Source: Casuarius casuarius (lineage: Eukaryota; Chordata; Aves; Casuariiformes; Casuariidae). Taken from it: DNA of 64,000 nt. Position numbers and translations under genes: made by a program. The notes below the pieces were generated by a model, which saw nothing but the letters and a program-made list of their open reading frames with translations, had not been told where the DNA came from and made no database searches. Shown here one piece after another: positions 39,295-51,624 of the stretch. Position 1 is the stretch's first letter, and the number at the start of each line of letters is the position of its first letter. The stretch spans positions 365,412 to 429,411 of the forward strand of contig PTFA01000158.1 of assembly GCA_003342895.1 (NCBI GenBank), written 5' to 3'.

Positions 39295-42200
39295 GGCACC
39301 TTAGGGCACAAGCCTCTCTCAGGGCAATGAATTAGAGGAAAATCACTGTATTGAGCAATTATGTCCATGTTTTCCCATACTGGATTTCAGTGAAAAGGAG
39401 AATTTTTCTTCCAATAGAAAGTAATTACAATCTTTGGGGTCAGTGCTATTAAAGTACACTGTCAAGCTCAGATATAGAAGACAATGCTAGGTGGTTAGCT
39501 GGGGTGCAGTCCTTTTAGAGGACATGGCTTTCACTAGTCTTTTTTCTGCTTTTACTGCCTCAGTACAATCCTTTTCTACGCAAAACATAGCTGCTTGTAG
39601 GATACCCACACAGGCATAGAAGAGAAGCCCTTGCACAGAGTGATTTCTTCATTTCAATGAGAATGCATTCAAGGTAATCATCACATAGCTCTGCCCTGCT
39701 ATCTGGAAGCTCAACAAGAGCAAATCGGCTCAGACTCTTCATTCCCCAGGGTGCCAGGACTCCTAAAGACCTCAGATTACTGCCCCTGCACACCACAGTA
39801 ACTTCTCACATACTCCTAACAGCTCTGCCCGTCCTGTGGACAGAGTTAAGTCCATCAGCCTTGTAGTGATAAGGCTTGCTGATACACGAGCTGCAGTGCA
39901 GTGGAGATGGACAACAGTATTTCATTCCACCTTACTTCCTGGCGGCGCGGATGTGGAGGATGAGAGACACTGATCTTTCTAGGTTTCAACTCTCAGACAG
40001 TACCTTTCTGGCTGCATGGACAAGGACCACTTCGGAGAGCCACCAAGCTGTAATTAACAGTAACAATAGTACTAGTAAGAATGCTAGAGGCAATTGCCAT
40101 TATAAATACAGCTTATCACTACATCAGAGTGCAAGCAGCAACATGCATCAAGGCAACTGACAATCAAGTTACTGAATCATAATGAGCTACTGCTCATGAC
40201 TCAGCTATGGGCTGGTGGACGGCTCTCAGCCCATTGAAAATATGAAGTAAATAATGCTTGCTTCAACCCTTGTAGGAGTGGTTTCTTACACAAAAGCAGG
40301 AGGTTTGTGTTAATGTAATTTATTTCACATTCAGAGTGGCCTAAGAGCACACAACAGTTTCTGCAGCTAATCAGGTGAGCAGTATCTTGGTAAGCGAGAG
40401 TCACTCAGTGCCTTGTGATAGTCTAGCCACACTGTGCAGATCCAGACCTGGCTCTGCTTTTTTAACTTCCCAAGGTTTTCTGAGGGTTCAGACTACATTT
40501 TAAGATTAGTTCCAATACAAAATCAAGCAAAACTCCATTCTGAGTTAAGCATGGATGCTCCTCTCTCACCACCTTTGGAGATGTTCAAATCCAAGGTACT
40601 GGTTCAGGTCAGTTTGGGAGAAAACATAAGGAAGGATTTATTGAGAGATGCTATTAGGGGAACTGGCAGCATGACTGGAAGGATCCTTCTGCTGTCACTA
40701 AGCTTTGACAAGCTGGCAGGAAAGAAGAGTAGCTGTGATCAAACAACAAAACAGAGAGGCTCCTTTTTTTCTTTTAATCACTGAATTTCATTCTACTGTC
40801 CTGAAAGGCCCCAAAAGAGCAGTTTCTCTCTGATGACCTCTGATTTAACAGATTATGCAGCTCTTTTTCTGCAGAGGCTGCAGTAGGGAAAAAAGCCCCA
40901 CTCCACTCCACCCCATCCCATCCTATTCCTGTGCCACAGGACTTCTGGGGATGGTGGATGAATGCTTGGAAGTCAGCCACCTTGGCTGGAAATCCCAAAC
41001 TTGATCTTTCTGAGCCAGAGAAAGCAAAACGCTAGGAAATGCTCCCTGGGGGCATTGTTTGAGAGTTAACCCCAGCCCCGCAACAGGCTGGTCTGTTCTC
41101 GGAGGTCTGCCTTCCCTCACTGAAAGCCATCACCCTGGGAAAATCTGGGGCACTGTGCAGGCTTTCTGAGCTCCAGTGCTCTTCCCCTCATCCTGGCCAA
41201 ACTGGTCTTCTACATCCTTTGGGGTTTTTCTCACCTGCCCCTCTCTCAGCTCTTCTTCCCCTCTCCCCATTCCTGTCTCCTCTGACATGCACTCTGCCCA
41301 ATCTGCTCCTTTTTAAGTGTCCATCACTTCTCAGTAGCATGGAAAAAAAAGTAATTTTGTGAGCAGAAATGCATCTAGCTTGGATCTGTGCTTCCTGAAC
41401 AGCTGAAGGAGTTGACATCAGCCAAGCTCAGAAAGCCTTGCATGCGCACCATGCCCAGGCAGAACCAAGGCAGGGCAGCGTGGGGCTGCAAGTTGGGGCG
41501 GTGGGCACTGAGGAGCTCATCGTGTTCCCATGGTGGAGTCCCTAAGGGTTCATGGAGCCTGAGGAAGCCGTTCCATCTCCCTGCAGAATGGGGACAGGCT
41601 GGAAACAGAGCCAGGGCTCCTGGCATGAGACCCAGAAAGAGGGTGCCAAGGTTTCGTGGTCTGCACATGTGTGACAAGTTGGGTGAATTCTTCTCCCGTG
41701 TTGTGTTCTGTACTCCTATACTGTGACTTAGAGGGTTTAGTCTTAACTCCCAAGCACCTCCACAGCTTGGCTCATCCTTCTGTTTCCTCTTCTTGTCTTT
41801 TAGATAATCTAATCATGGCTTCCTGGTGACCTCCTCTCTCACTGTCCTTAATCTCCAGGTGGCTGAGTATTTGATTGTTATGCGTGGGGCTCCAGAAGCT
41901 GCTTTTTGCCCCATTAACCTCTGTGATGTTTCGCACATTCATCACAGAGAGATGGATGCCCATTAGAGACGGTGCAGAATCTCAGGGCTGAGACCAGGGT
42001 TGCCATTTCTGGCCGAACCAGAGAAAAAGGTACTGCAGTGCGTAGAGAAATGTTTTTCTTTGAGCTTACCTGCCTTTTCAGAGCTGCTGCTTCCAGTACC
42101 AAGTACAAGAAAACATATAAAGCAAAGCCTGGCTTGACATCATTTTTTTTCTTTTAGATGATCTAGCCATGTCCTTGCCAGTGCTCCCTCCTTCCCCTTT

Positions 42201-42509
42201 CCTCTCTCTCTTTTTACATGTAAATTCTTCGGGGGTAGAGACTTGCCCTCAGTATGTGGTGCCTAGCAAGAGCAGCCTGACCTTAGAAATGCTCTTGAGG
42301 CACAGTTGTGTATAAACAATGCATCAGCTTGAGAAAATCATACAGTTCCTCCCAAATGCTAGATGAGAAAGGACCTGGAGGGCAGCTCAGACACTGGACC
42401 CCTGACTCTCCACATTGCTCAGCTGTTGTCTCTCTCCTTGGCCCTGTTTCAGACTGTACCCGTTAGCTCTCTCCAAGACAAATCTCCTGTAGTGACCCCT
42501 TAAAATCTT

Positions 42510-42690
42510 CACAGAATCACAGAATGGTTGAGGTTGGAAGGAGATCATCTAGTCCAGCCCCGCTGTTCAAGCAGGGTCACCTAGAGCACATTTGCCAGGA
42601 TTGTGGCCAGATAGCTTTTGAATATCTCCAAGGAAGGAGACTCCACAACCTCTCTGGGTAAGCTGTTCCAGTGCCTGTTCCATTCTGAGT
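42510..42690 (-). mobile_element. CR1 3' end, reverse orientation
   Basis: The plus strand begins CACAGAATCACAGAATGG and continues GGTTGGAAGGAGATCATC, CTAGTCCAGCCCC and GGAGACTCCACAACCTCTC. This is the complement of the avian CR1 3' terminus. The element is truncated after about 180 bases (near CAGTGCCTGTTCC). It is better preserved than the copy at 20.4 kb and is the best sign that the window is avian. Confidence 0.9.
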
Positions 42691-45600
42691 CAGGGCAGCT
42701 CTTTTACGACCTTCTTCTTTCTCAGGATACCTTTGCTCAGCCTCCCAGGAGCTATGAGTCCTCAAAGAATTAGAATTTGCAGCAAAGCTGGGCTTGTTAT
42801 AGGCCCATGTTTAAATGAACAGATTGCACTAGTGCTGTTTCTTTAAATCTGTAGGCAAATGGTTGGAGAAGACTCTAGACAAAACCTCTGCATGGAGGCA
42901 GACACTCTCAAAGTGGCTATTACAATGACAAGACATTTCTTATTCTAATAGAGTACCTCATTCAACACAACTCCATCTGTGATTTGTTGTCATTGTTACC
43001 AGACAGTGGTGACATTGCTTTAAAGCTATTGCCTTCAAACACATGTGGCTGCTGTCTGAGGGAGATAATAGCACAAATCAAATCAAATCAGATTTGCTTA
43101 TAGTACCTACCCTTAGCTCATTGCAGGGGCTACTAAAATCAAAAGGATTAGGAAATTTGTGAACTGTGTATCACTCTATCCACACAACACTACAGAGCTC
43201 TTCTCAGGTGAATTCATAAACATCAACCGGCAACCCTTTCTGAAGGCAATGGAAAACCTCCCACTTCATTTACTGACGGGTTATTAATTCCTTGTTATAT
43301 ACATAACCCCTGCAGAAGCCAGGTATATCTTATGTGCTCTGAAGGCTTTGGACGCTCTGGAATGATAATAGTGTAGTGCTATCTATTTTGATGGTTTGTA
43401 GAAAATATTCAACAGTTTGAATGTGAAAGAGAGGGTGGAAGATCTCTGTGTGTCAGAGTAAGCAAAGCATAAATAATACAGCAGATGGATCAGGTAGTGA
43501 AAAATAATTTCTAAAAATCAACAGAAGTGCCAAAACAGATTAATCAGTTTTGCTTGACTCAAAGATGTTTCAGAAAGAATTTGACGTGAAAGGAAACCCT
43601 GTGAAGCCAGGAATATATCTGGGAGCCTAGGAGAAAAATAGGGTGCTTTTTTTTTAGGATAACTGGGGAGAGGAGACCTTGGGTGGGGACAACTTCACAG
43701 TTATGCTTTATATTTTTCCATGTTACTTGAATGCATAACAGACTCAGCAAAGTGGGGTGGAAACTTTAGGAAGGGTCTCCCTAAAGAGTTTCCTGTCTCT
43801 TTTGGTGACGAGTGCAACATATTGCCACTAAAGTGTCCCCCACCACCATTTCTATGGCTTTCCTTCCTGAGCAAAACTGACCAGTTCTGGAATCCTTCCC
43901 ACTTATAGAGACATTTCTGAATTACCTATTGGTGAGTTATCTGGGCTGCACATTATCCATGCCAAGGATGCCGAACCAGTATACAGTGAACAGTGTGTGT
44001 TAACTCAGACAGAAATATAGGCCATTTCAGGTATATCTGTTTCCATGTGGTGTACAATTAGCATTAATACATCCTGCTCCATCTGAGCTAGCCTCACACA
44101 GGGTACCATGGCTTTTGCACCACATGAGACAGGGAATATGGTGCAAGCAACCCAGGTGGAGTCAGCTGCTGGCTCTAACACTCATGTTTCAGATTCAGTA
44201 AGTCCTGGAGCATTGGACTCGTCTTTAAAGCTCTTCCCGACCTTTGAGGTCCCCAATGGTGATTAAGACCACCAAAGACACATTTTGCAGATGATTCAGA
44301 ACCCTTCAATAATTTCACTTTACCACAGGCAACTAAAAATGCAAGGTCAAGGAGAGTTTGCAGGAGAATGAATGCTAATGCCTCTCTTCCAGCATTCATT
44401 GTACATCAGCCTGCTTTCAACCCCCGTTTATTCTGTCACATTTTGCATTGTTTCTTACTTAATGCGTACAGATTATACTAGACTATTACCATGATTAATT
44501 TCCTTTGTCACTTCTTCCTCTCTCATTTTATGTATTTTGTTTTATGCTACTCCTTGACAGGTAGCAAGCACAGAAGGACCTAGTGAATAGAGGCTGACTG
44601 ATTAGCTGGGTGAAGAAGGTTATTACAAGGACTGGTAGAAATTTAGGCTATGCGTGTTGTGTCACTGGCACCTGTTTTGACTCTGGAACACTGTATGGGA
44701 GATGATAAGGGACAAATTTATCTGCTAAGTAAGATGGACAGTTGACAGTTATGTGTGTCCCACAAAAATAAATGAAATTATCTGGAAACAATGTGGAAGT
44801 AGAAGTCTTCCTACGAAGAAGTCCTATGAAGAGGAAAGACTTATAATGAACTCCGAGATGTTTCTAAAATAGCTTACTGGAGTCCTATGCTCTGGCAGAA
44901 AATTCAGCTGGAGACCGGGCTGAGCCAGAAAGGCAAGTTCAAGTCCTTATAAAAAGCTATGATAAACCTGAAGTGGGATTTTGTCTAGTGGTCAGCGAGA
45001 AGGAAGGGGAGGCAGGACAACAGCTTTGTGTTTCCTGTTCTGGTAGTTGAATTGCTTTCTTATAATTGGAAAGTCTGCACCAGCAAAACTGTCTTGGCAT
45101 AGCCAGTACCGGAGACAAGTGAGCTTTCCTGCTGGCACACCTTAATGAAGCATCCAGTAATGAACATAGACGTCCAAAACTTAGGCAGCTGTATTCAGCA
45201 CAGATTTTCAGGCTTGCCAAACATCCATCAGTGAACTTGCAAAGCCTAAGAAAAAGGCAAAGTGTACTAGGAGTGTATGCTCACTGTCTATTGGCCTTTG
45301 GTACATGATAAGGCTCAGACTGAATATCAGTTATCATGCACGAATCATATCTATAATGATTAGGTGTGGGTGGATGTTCCTAATCCTTCCTTCCTGTGGA
45401 GTAATTGTCTATTGGAACTAGCTTGTTGCTTATATAAATAGCTTTTATTTTTGGAAAGAAAAGGACTAACATGTTTTGTGTTTTAATAAATGATATCTGC
45501 CATTCAGAATGCTAAGCACCAGGTCTGAAATGCAAAAGATTTATTATTTGAGTAGATTTCTCTTTTTTTTCAAAGTCAGTCACTGGCTGTGCAAAAGGGA

Positions 45601-48314
45601 GCTCCAAACCCATTATTTTCCAGATAATTCATATAATCTGATTATTCCCAAAGTGAATTTCTCACTAAAAGGTTCCCCCTTTTGCATGAGAACACATTTT
45701 TCTTCTGCTTACTGTCAATGAATGAGCCTCAGGAAAATGTATGAATCTTAAGGGGAGTAAAGGAGAATGTAAAAGAAGCTCTAGCCAGCTGATTTGGATC
45801 CAGACTTCAAACAGCTTGAAGTCCAAGTGTGTTCAGATTCAAGACTTTTGTTTGTGTTCATCCTTTGTAGGCAGTATTCCTTCATTTGAAAGAAAAAATA
45901 GAGGCAATTTGGACTAGAATATGACTTCTTGGAAGCTATTTTTAAAATGACCCTTAAGGAGAAGTGAGTTCTTGCTGCGCAATTTGCTAGATAAGTGCAT
46001 TTGAAGCAATTCACTGGTAAAATAGCATGATGAAAGGTGGCAGTGAGTGATTGACTTCATGCTTGCTCATAATGTCAGAAGCAGCTTCAATAACTATATT
46101 ATTCTAGAAGAATAAAAATAAGAGAGAATTAATCCGTAGAGACACCATTGCTTCTCCAGTTGTGCACGTGCACACACAGCTGTGAAATATTGCAGAGAAA
46201 GAGCTGAGAGAGAACAACTTCCCCAGGAGACAACTGTTCCCAGAATACCTAGCCCAAGACATCTTGCTTTGGGCAATGCGAGAGTAGTCAATGAAGGGAC
46301 AAAACAGACCACAACAAATAAGAGCTGGTTTAGGTGGCTTCACATGTCTGGACTCACTACACCAACAGCCAGGCTCCAGCCATGCAGCATCTCTTGGGAC
46401 TACCCAGCACTATAAGCGGGTAGGCAATACTGACTCTAAGTGCTAGCGAAAATGGTGCAAGCTTAACTGATCACATCACATGTAGGAAGCAGGTAGCACC
46501 TACTTCTGGAAGATTTCTGTAAGGAATCAGCAGGGACATTGTTGCTTCCCTCTGAAAGGGAGGGAGATCTACTGCTTCCCATCTGCTACAGCCTAGATGG
46601 CACCAAAACAGGAGATGGACTCATGCCACTCCTTTTAAAACATGAATCAGAAAGCCAGAGATGCCATTTATCAAAATCCAAATTTGTATTAGGAGTTACT
46701 TTGTCTATTTGGGAATCTGTTTAGCAATCACATATATCTGGTTATTTCCTTTAAGTAAAATAGCTGCAGTGCAGGATGCTTTCTCTTTTTTACAGATGGA
46801 AACTGTGGCACCAGTTGTCTGCCACTAGACAAGGAGACTGAGATTTGATGTGTTGTGCTTTCGTGCCTGGCTTACAAGGTCACCCTTCCTTCTGACTCAG
46901 TGAATTTCTGAAGCCCATTGATTTTTCTGAAGTGCAGCCTTGCACTAAGCAGATTGGTTTGATTTTATTTATTTGGGTTTTTTTTCCTATTTGGGAATTG
47001 TGTCCATTCAGGCTGCATCCCAGTGACCTTTAAAAACACTGCATGTCACACAGAATGAGATATTCATTTTTTTTTCTTCTCAACACCTTTTTTGGAGATA
47101 ATTCCACATAGTTTTTTTCTGTGTGTCAGTGCTGGTCTAAGCACAGTCTCACCCTGGGTGCTCATTCTGGACTCCAAGATGCCCCTTCATTTGTGTCAAT
47201 ACAGCAAGCGAGGGCTGTCTGGCAAATCCAGTGCGTGAGCTGAGCTCACACCACTGCAGTGATGTCACCCCACAAATAACTGTCAGCACAGTGCGGAGGT
47301 GAGGCTGAGGGTTCAGCTTGCACGGCAGCTCAGGAAAGCATTGTAGAACTGGATCCTGAGAGATCAGTCACTCTTTTGGAGCTTTTCAGGAATACCATCA
47401 TATGATTCACTGTGTGTGTACCACACTTAAAAGTAATACCACCATACCATCAGTTGGACCCTAACAACTTTAAATTTTAAATCCACTAGGAAATATGCTG
47501 CTGAGTTGCCACTTTATTAAATCCAAGGTGTTTGTCTAATTTCTCTCTTTGGCAGAGGGTATTTCTAAGCAAATAGAAGATTATCAAGACTATAATTCCT
47601 TGGAGTTTTAGTCTGCTACAGGAGGCACAAGGCGAGCAGACAGCCCTGTGCACCAGATGGAGTTTGCAGTCTGCTACAGGCACAAAGTCCCCTATGTCCA
47701 AAAGAGTAAAGAAACTTTATGCATTCAGTCCCAGAATTGTCATACAAGGTAGAAAAACCTTTTTATTTGACTAGATTTCCAGAATTAAAAAGCAAGGCTC
47801 TGATTCCACCCCTGAGGATTTGTTCAGAAGATAGAAAATGTCAAAATCAAACTGATTTACTAGCTAGGAGATTAATGGGTAAAGACCATGGATAATAGGT
47901 AGGGGAGTTTATTGATTAGACAAGGGAAAACATGCACTACTGAAGGAATTCTTTCTCATGCTGAAGACAGGAAGACAGACACACCATGCAGCTGTTATTC
48001 TCTCCATTACGCACAAATACTTCAGTGTCAAGATATGTGAGAAGGGTAGTTTTCAGTCTTGGGCCTTTTCAGAGAACTGAAACCCATAATTAGGAGATGA
48101 GTCTAAAACTCACCCTTCAGTTTATCTAACACAACAGAATATAGGACAAACAGATCCATGTAAATTTTAACAGTAGGCTAATTATATGTAGTACCTTATA
48201 GTCTAGTGTGTGCATCAGCAATTTTCCTTTACAAATACCTACTTTCAAACTGTTTCTCTTGATTATTTTCTATTTTTTATTACCTGTGGGTTTGTGTGTG
48301 CTTATTCATTCTTA
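42691..48314. other. Non-coding AT-rich stretch
   Basis: Nothing beyond short homopolymer runs was recognised. A possible second MIR-like scrap (TTTTTACAGATGGAAACTGTGGC) lies at about 46.79 kb and is too short to call. Confidence 0.5.
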
Positions 48315-48348
48315 TGTGTGTATATGTGTGTGTGTACATATACACACA
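48315..48348. repeat. TG/CA simple-sequence palindrome
   Basis: Arms TGTGTGTATATGT (48315-48327) and ACATATACACACA (48336-48348) are perfectly complementary across an 8-base spacer. They lie immediately upstream of a candidate splice acceptor at 48359. Confidence 0.85.
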
Positions 48349-48359
48349 CATTTTTACAG

Positions 48360-48437
48360 AGGAAAACTTCACGCTCATCATGAATGTGCATCACGATGGA
48401 ATAGTACCGAGTACATCATTTCACCACCCAGTTACCG
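48360..48437 (+). CDS. Candidate exon 1 of an unassigned gene (tentative)
   Basis: I do not recognise this gene. The block has a TTTTTACAG acceptor, 78 bases in phase 1-1 and an ACCG|GTAAGA donor. It is open in the phase that matches the blocks at 50486 and 50821. The peptide reads ENFTLIMNVHHDGIVPSTSF, then HHPVT, with one N-glycosylation-type NFT site. The CR1 copy at 48455-50095 would lie in its downstream intron. Splice-like blocks arise by chance in 64 kb, so the main support is the phase agreement with its neighbours. Confidence 0.3.
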
Positions 48438-48454
48438 GTAAGAAACAGCACGTA

Positions 48455-50095
48455 CTACACAGAAGAGTCATATTCAGTCTTTACTGATAGGGTTTGCCTT
48501 CAGAAATCCCAGGTGGAGAATCTGATTAGGGAAAACTTAAACGGACTGGACAGACACAAGTCTTTGGGACTTGATGGGGTGGGCCCACAAGTGCTGAGGG
48601 AGCTGGCCGATGTCATTGCAAGGCCGCTCTTGATCGTCTTTGAGAGGTCAGGGCAACTGGAGGAGGTTCCCGAGGAATGGAAGAAGGCAAACATCTCTCC
48701 TATATTTAAGAAGAGCAAGTAGAAGGATTCCAGGAACTACAGGCGAGTCAGCCTCACCTCAATCCCTGAGAAGGCAGTGGAGAAAATAATCCTAGAAGCC
48801 ATTTCATAGAAGCAAAAATATTAAGGACAAGAAGGTGACTGGGAGTAGGCAGTGTGACTTTCTGAAGGGGAAATCATGCTTGACTGACCTGACAGCCTTC
48901 TATGATGAGATGACTGGCTCAGTGGACAAAAGGAGAGCAGCCGATACTGTTTTTCTTGACTTTAGTAAGGCTTTTGACACTGTCTCCCATAACAACCTCG
49001 TAGATCAGCCAATGAAGTATAGGCTAGATAAGGGGACAGTGAGGTAGGCTGAAAACTACCTGAGCTGCCAGGCTTAGGGGGTTGTGATCAGTGGCACAAA
49101 GTACAGCTGGAGGACAATCACTAGTGATGCCCCAGAGGTCGATACTGGGTCCAATACTGTTTGACATCTTCATTAATGACCTAGACAATGGAACAAAGTG
49201 CACCCTCCGCAAGTTTTCAGATGATACCAAACTGAGAAGAATAGCTGATAGACCAGATGGTTGCATTGCTATTCAGAGGGGCCTTGATAGGCTGGAGAAA
49301 TGGGCAGAGAGGAACCTCACAAAGTTCAACAAATGGAAGTGCAAAGTCCTGCACTTGGGGAGGAATAAACCACTGCACCAGACGGACTGGGGACTGGCCA
49401 GCTGGAGAGCAGCTCTGCAGAGAAGGAACAGGGGATCTTGGTGGTCAACAAATTGACCATGAGCTAGCAATGTGCCCTTGTGGCCAAGAAGGCCAACTGT
49501 ATCCTGGGCTGCATGAGGAAAAGCATTGCCAGCAGGTTGAGGGAGGTGGCCCTTCCCCTTTGCTCAGCCTTGCTGAGACCACATCTGGAGTACTGTACCC
49601 AGTGCTTGCCTCCCCAGTACAAGAAAGACATAGACACGTTGGAGTGAGTTCAGTGAAGGGCCACAAATATGTTAAGGTACTGAAGCGTCTGTCATATCAG
49701 GAGAGATAGAGAGAGCTGGGATTGTTTAGCCTGAAGAACAGAAGGCTCGGGGGGAATCTTACCAATATGTAAAAATAGCTGATGGAGGAGTAAAGAAGAC
49801 AGAGCCAGACTCTTCTCAGTGGTGCCCAGGAACAGGACAAGAGGCAATGGGTACGAACTGAAATACTGAAAATTTCATTTAAACATAAGAAATAACTTTT
49901 GAACAATGAGAGTGGTTAAACACTGGAACAAGTTGCCCAGAGAGATTGTGGAGTATCCATCCTTGGAGATATTCAAAACCTGACTGGACACAGTCCTGGA
50001 CAGCCTGCTCTCTGACTCTGCTTTGAGCAGGAGGGATGGACTAGATGATGTCCAAAAGACTTTCCGACCTCATGCTTTCTGTGATTCTGCGATAT
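48455..50095 (+). mobile_element. CR1-type LINE fragment with decayed reverse transcriptase
   Basis: A 5'-truncated chicken-repeat-1 type non-LTR retrotransposon. The reverse-transcriptase region is readable in pieces: LRELADVIARPL near 48595, LDFSKAFDTVSHN near 48955, then SILGPILF and FSDDTKL near 49215, the last holding the paired catalytic aspartates. The pieces fall in three frames with internal stops (for example at 48720), so the copy is inactive. Past about 49.46 kb the endonuclease-distal part and 3' UTR follow, ending in the short CR1 tail TTCTGTGATTCTGCG at about 50090. The left boundary is approximate, set where TTTACTGATAGGGTTTGCC begins to look like CR1. Confidence 0.9.
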
Positions 50096-50485
50096 GCATT
50101 TGTAAGTCTCTCTGTTGCCCACTCTCACGATTTTTTGCAAACACTTCAAAACAGCCAGTGCAATGAAGGAGTCTTAGCTCTCCTGCTGTAGTAACTAGAC
50201 AGCTTCCCTCCCTGGAAGAGATGTTGAACAGACCTGTATTTTCTTTAAATGAGTTATTTAATGAATAAAAGAAAGAATGACAGTGACTGCTTAAAAATTC
50301 TAAAACCAGCTGGCGAGAATGAGAGGGACAGATGACCTGAATTTTGTGCTGAATCTGTTGGTCTCTCAAAGAGCCTTAATGCAATATTGCTTCTCTTGCC
50401 ATTAATTGGAATTTTGCTATTGACGCTGGTCTGACCAGGACATTTTAATTAAGAAAACTGTCTTTTCTTCTTTCCTTTTCAATAG

Positions 50486-50509
50486 ATCGAAGCTGGAATA
50501 CATCACAAG
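50486..50509 (+). CDS. Candidate exon 2 of an unassigned gene (tentative)
   Basis: A 24-base block follows a very strong polypyrimidine tract (TCTTTTCTTCTTTCCTTTTC AATAG) and ends at AAG|GTATAT. Read in phase 1-1, as the preceding candidate exon requires, it gives DRSWNTSQ with another NTS glycosylation-type site. On its own it is far too short to prove anything. Confidence 0.25.
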
Positions 50510-50820
50510 GTATATTTAACAAGGGCATGGGAAGCATTTGGATTAATAATTTTATTTCTCTTAATTCTGTTGCAGTTTTTCTACTTTTGAACTGTATCTG
50601 TTTAGTATACAAGATATATCTGAGAGCATTTTGATCTGCTTTCCATTGTACTGAGTTACTTAACAGATTGCTGTTATGACTTAGATTAGAGAAACACTAA
50701 TAGAGCTGTAGCCATCCAAAGGGCTAATTTCTTTCTGGGGAAAAAAAAATTGATTTTGTTAAAATAACAAGAGTCCTGCTGTAACTCGCAGGTTGCTAAT
50801 TTTGTTTTCACTTACTTCAG

Positions 50821-51011
50821 AGCTGGAGCAAGTCTTTGAGGAATTTGTTAGAGGAAACTATCTTAAACAAGAAAAATCAACTCATAAAACTTTCAGTGAC
50901 ATAAAGTACACACCAGATCACTTGGCTTGTGAAGGTGGATGGTTCCATATCAAAGCACCTTTGAGAATCACCTGGAAGTTGTTATATTTGATGGTGCAAA
51001 CTCAGAATTAA
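50821..51011 (+). CDS. Candidate terminal exon of an unassigned gene (tentative)
   Basis: The acceptor TTTTCACTTACTTCAG is strong. Entering in phase 1, the frame runs 63 codons to TAA at 51009-51011, starting ELEQVFEEFVRGNYLKQEKS. An AATAAA follows at 51069-51074, a plausible polyadenylation signal 58 bases past the stop. Alternatively the exon could end at a weak GAAG|GTGGAT donor near 50934 and be spliced onward. I recognise no domain. The charged start could form a helix. The organism should have transcripts here if the call is right. Confidence 0.3.
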
Positions 51012-51068
51012 TTGAGTGTCTTCTATTTCCTTCATGTATGACTGAGCAGCATGAAGAAGATGTAGAAT

Positions 51069-51074
51069 AATAAA
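51069..51074 (+). terminator. AATAAA downstream of the candidate terminal exon
   Basis: A canonical polyadenylation hexamer 58 bases after the stop at 51011. The hexamer is common in AT-rich DNA, so its weight depends on the exon call. Confidence 0.25.
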
Positions 51075-51175
51075 CTTTATAGATGATTTTAACTATTTTG
51101 TTGTTGTGGTCCTCTGAGCTCTGTTCATTATGATTCTGGCATGTTTTCCCATTTGCTTCACTCTCCACCTTTCAG

Positions 51176-51238
51176 GAGAATGCAGATCTTCCTCCTTCAG
51201 AAAGCACAATATTTAGGCACTAAAATACTGGAGCAATG
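51176..51238 (+). other. Splice-site-flanked 63-base block (possible exon)
   Basis: Strong acceptor (CACTCTCCACCTTTCAG) and strong donor (AATG|GTAAGT). The only fully open phase enters after two codon bases, which does not fit the phase-1 chain just upstream. It may be an exon of a non-coding RNA, an alternative exon, or chance. Confidence 0.2.
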
Positions 51239-51366
51239 GTAAGTTAGCCCTTACATTCACATCTTTGCCAATATATTGAATATATCAGTATATATCAGTC
51301 AGAATTGATCAATTTGCATGACACTTCCTCTAACGTCCTTGCAGTCTGATGCTACTCTGATTGCAG

Positions 51367-51624
51367 AGTGTCCTGCAGAGGCACAGAAGAGTCACAAGAA
51401 TAACTCAGCCTTTGGATCACAGGACTCATGAGATCCTACAAACCATGAACCAGATGATTAGAAAAAGGAGGGGAGGAGACAAGCAATATCTATTTGAGTC
51501 TACATCCAGTTGGAAGCACTACCTCTACAAAAAAGGCATCATTTATACACGAACAGTTCAGGCCCAGAGGCTAAACTTTGCAAAAGGAAGGAACTGGCTT
51601 TTTATGCATCTTCAGATCATCTGA
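51367..51624 (+). other. Open block of 86 codons after a splice-like acceptor
   Basis: An AG acceptor (CTCTGATTGCAG) is followed by an uninterrupted frame to TGA at 51622-51624. The peptide is rich in arginine and lysine (RHRRVTRITQ, MIRKRRGGDK) and has no domain I know. It is one of the longer clean frames in this AT-rich part, but a chance frame of this size is possible. Confidence 0.2.

Larger units (their letters stand above)
32662..42509. other. Non-coding stretch, partly GC-richer
   Basis: No supported exon. The parts at 34.0-36.2 kb and 40.9-41.8 kb have higher GC and more open frames. A CpG-richer patch lies at 38.28-38.60 kb. None has splice sites and protein-like composition together. 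Confidence 0.55.

Noticed and set aside
41375..41753. 112-codon plus-strand frame with opposing minus-strand frames
   Set aside because: No splice sites or domain, and both strands are open in the same GC-richer patch.
41795..42185. Two similar phrases, TTTTAGATAATCTAATCATGG and TTTTAGATGATCTAGCCATG
   Set aside because: Only about 20 bases are shared, and the flanks do not align, so a duplication is not supported.
49091..49709. 121- and 150-codon plus-strand frames
   Set aside because: These are pieces of the decayed CR1 reverse-transcriptase region in two frames, not a host gene.
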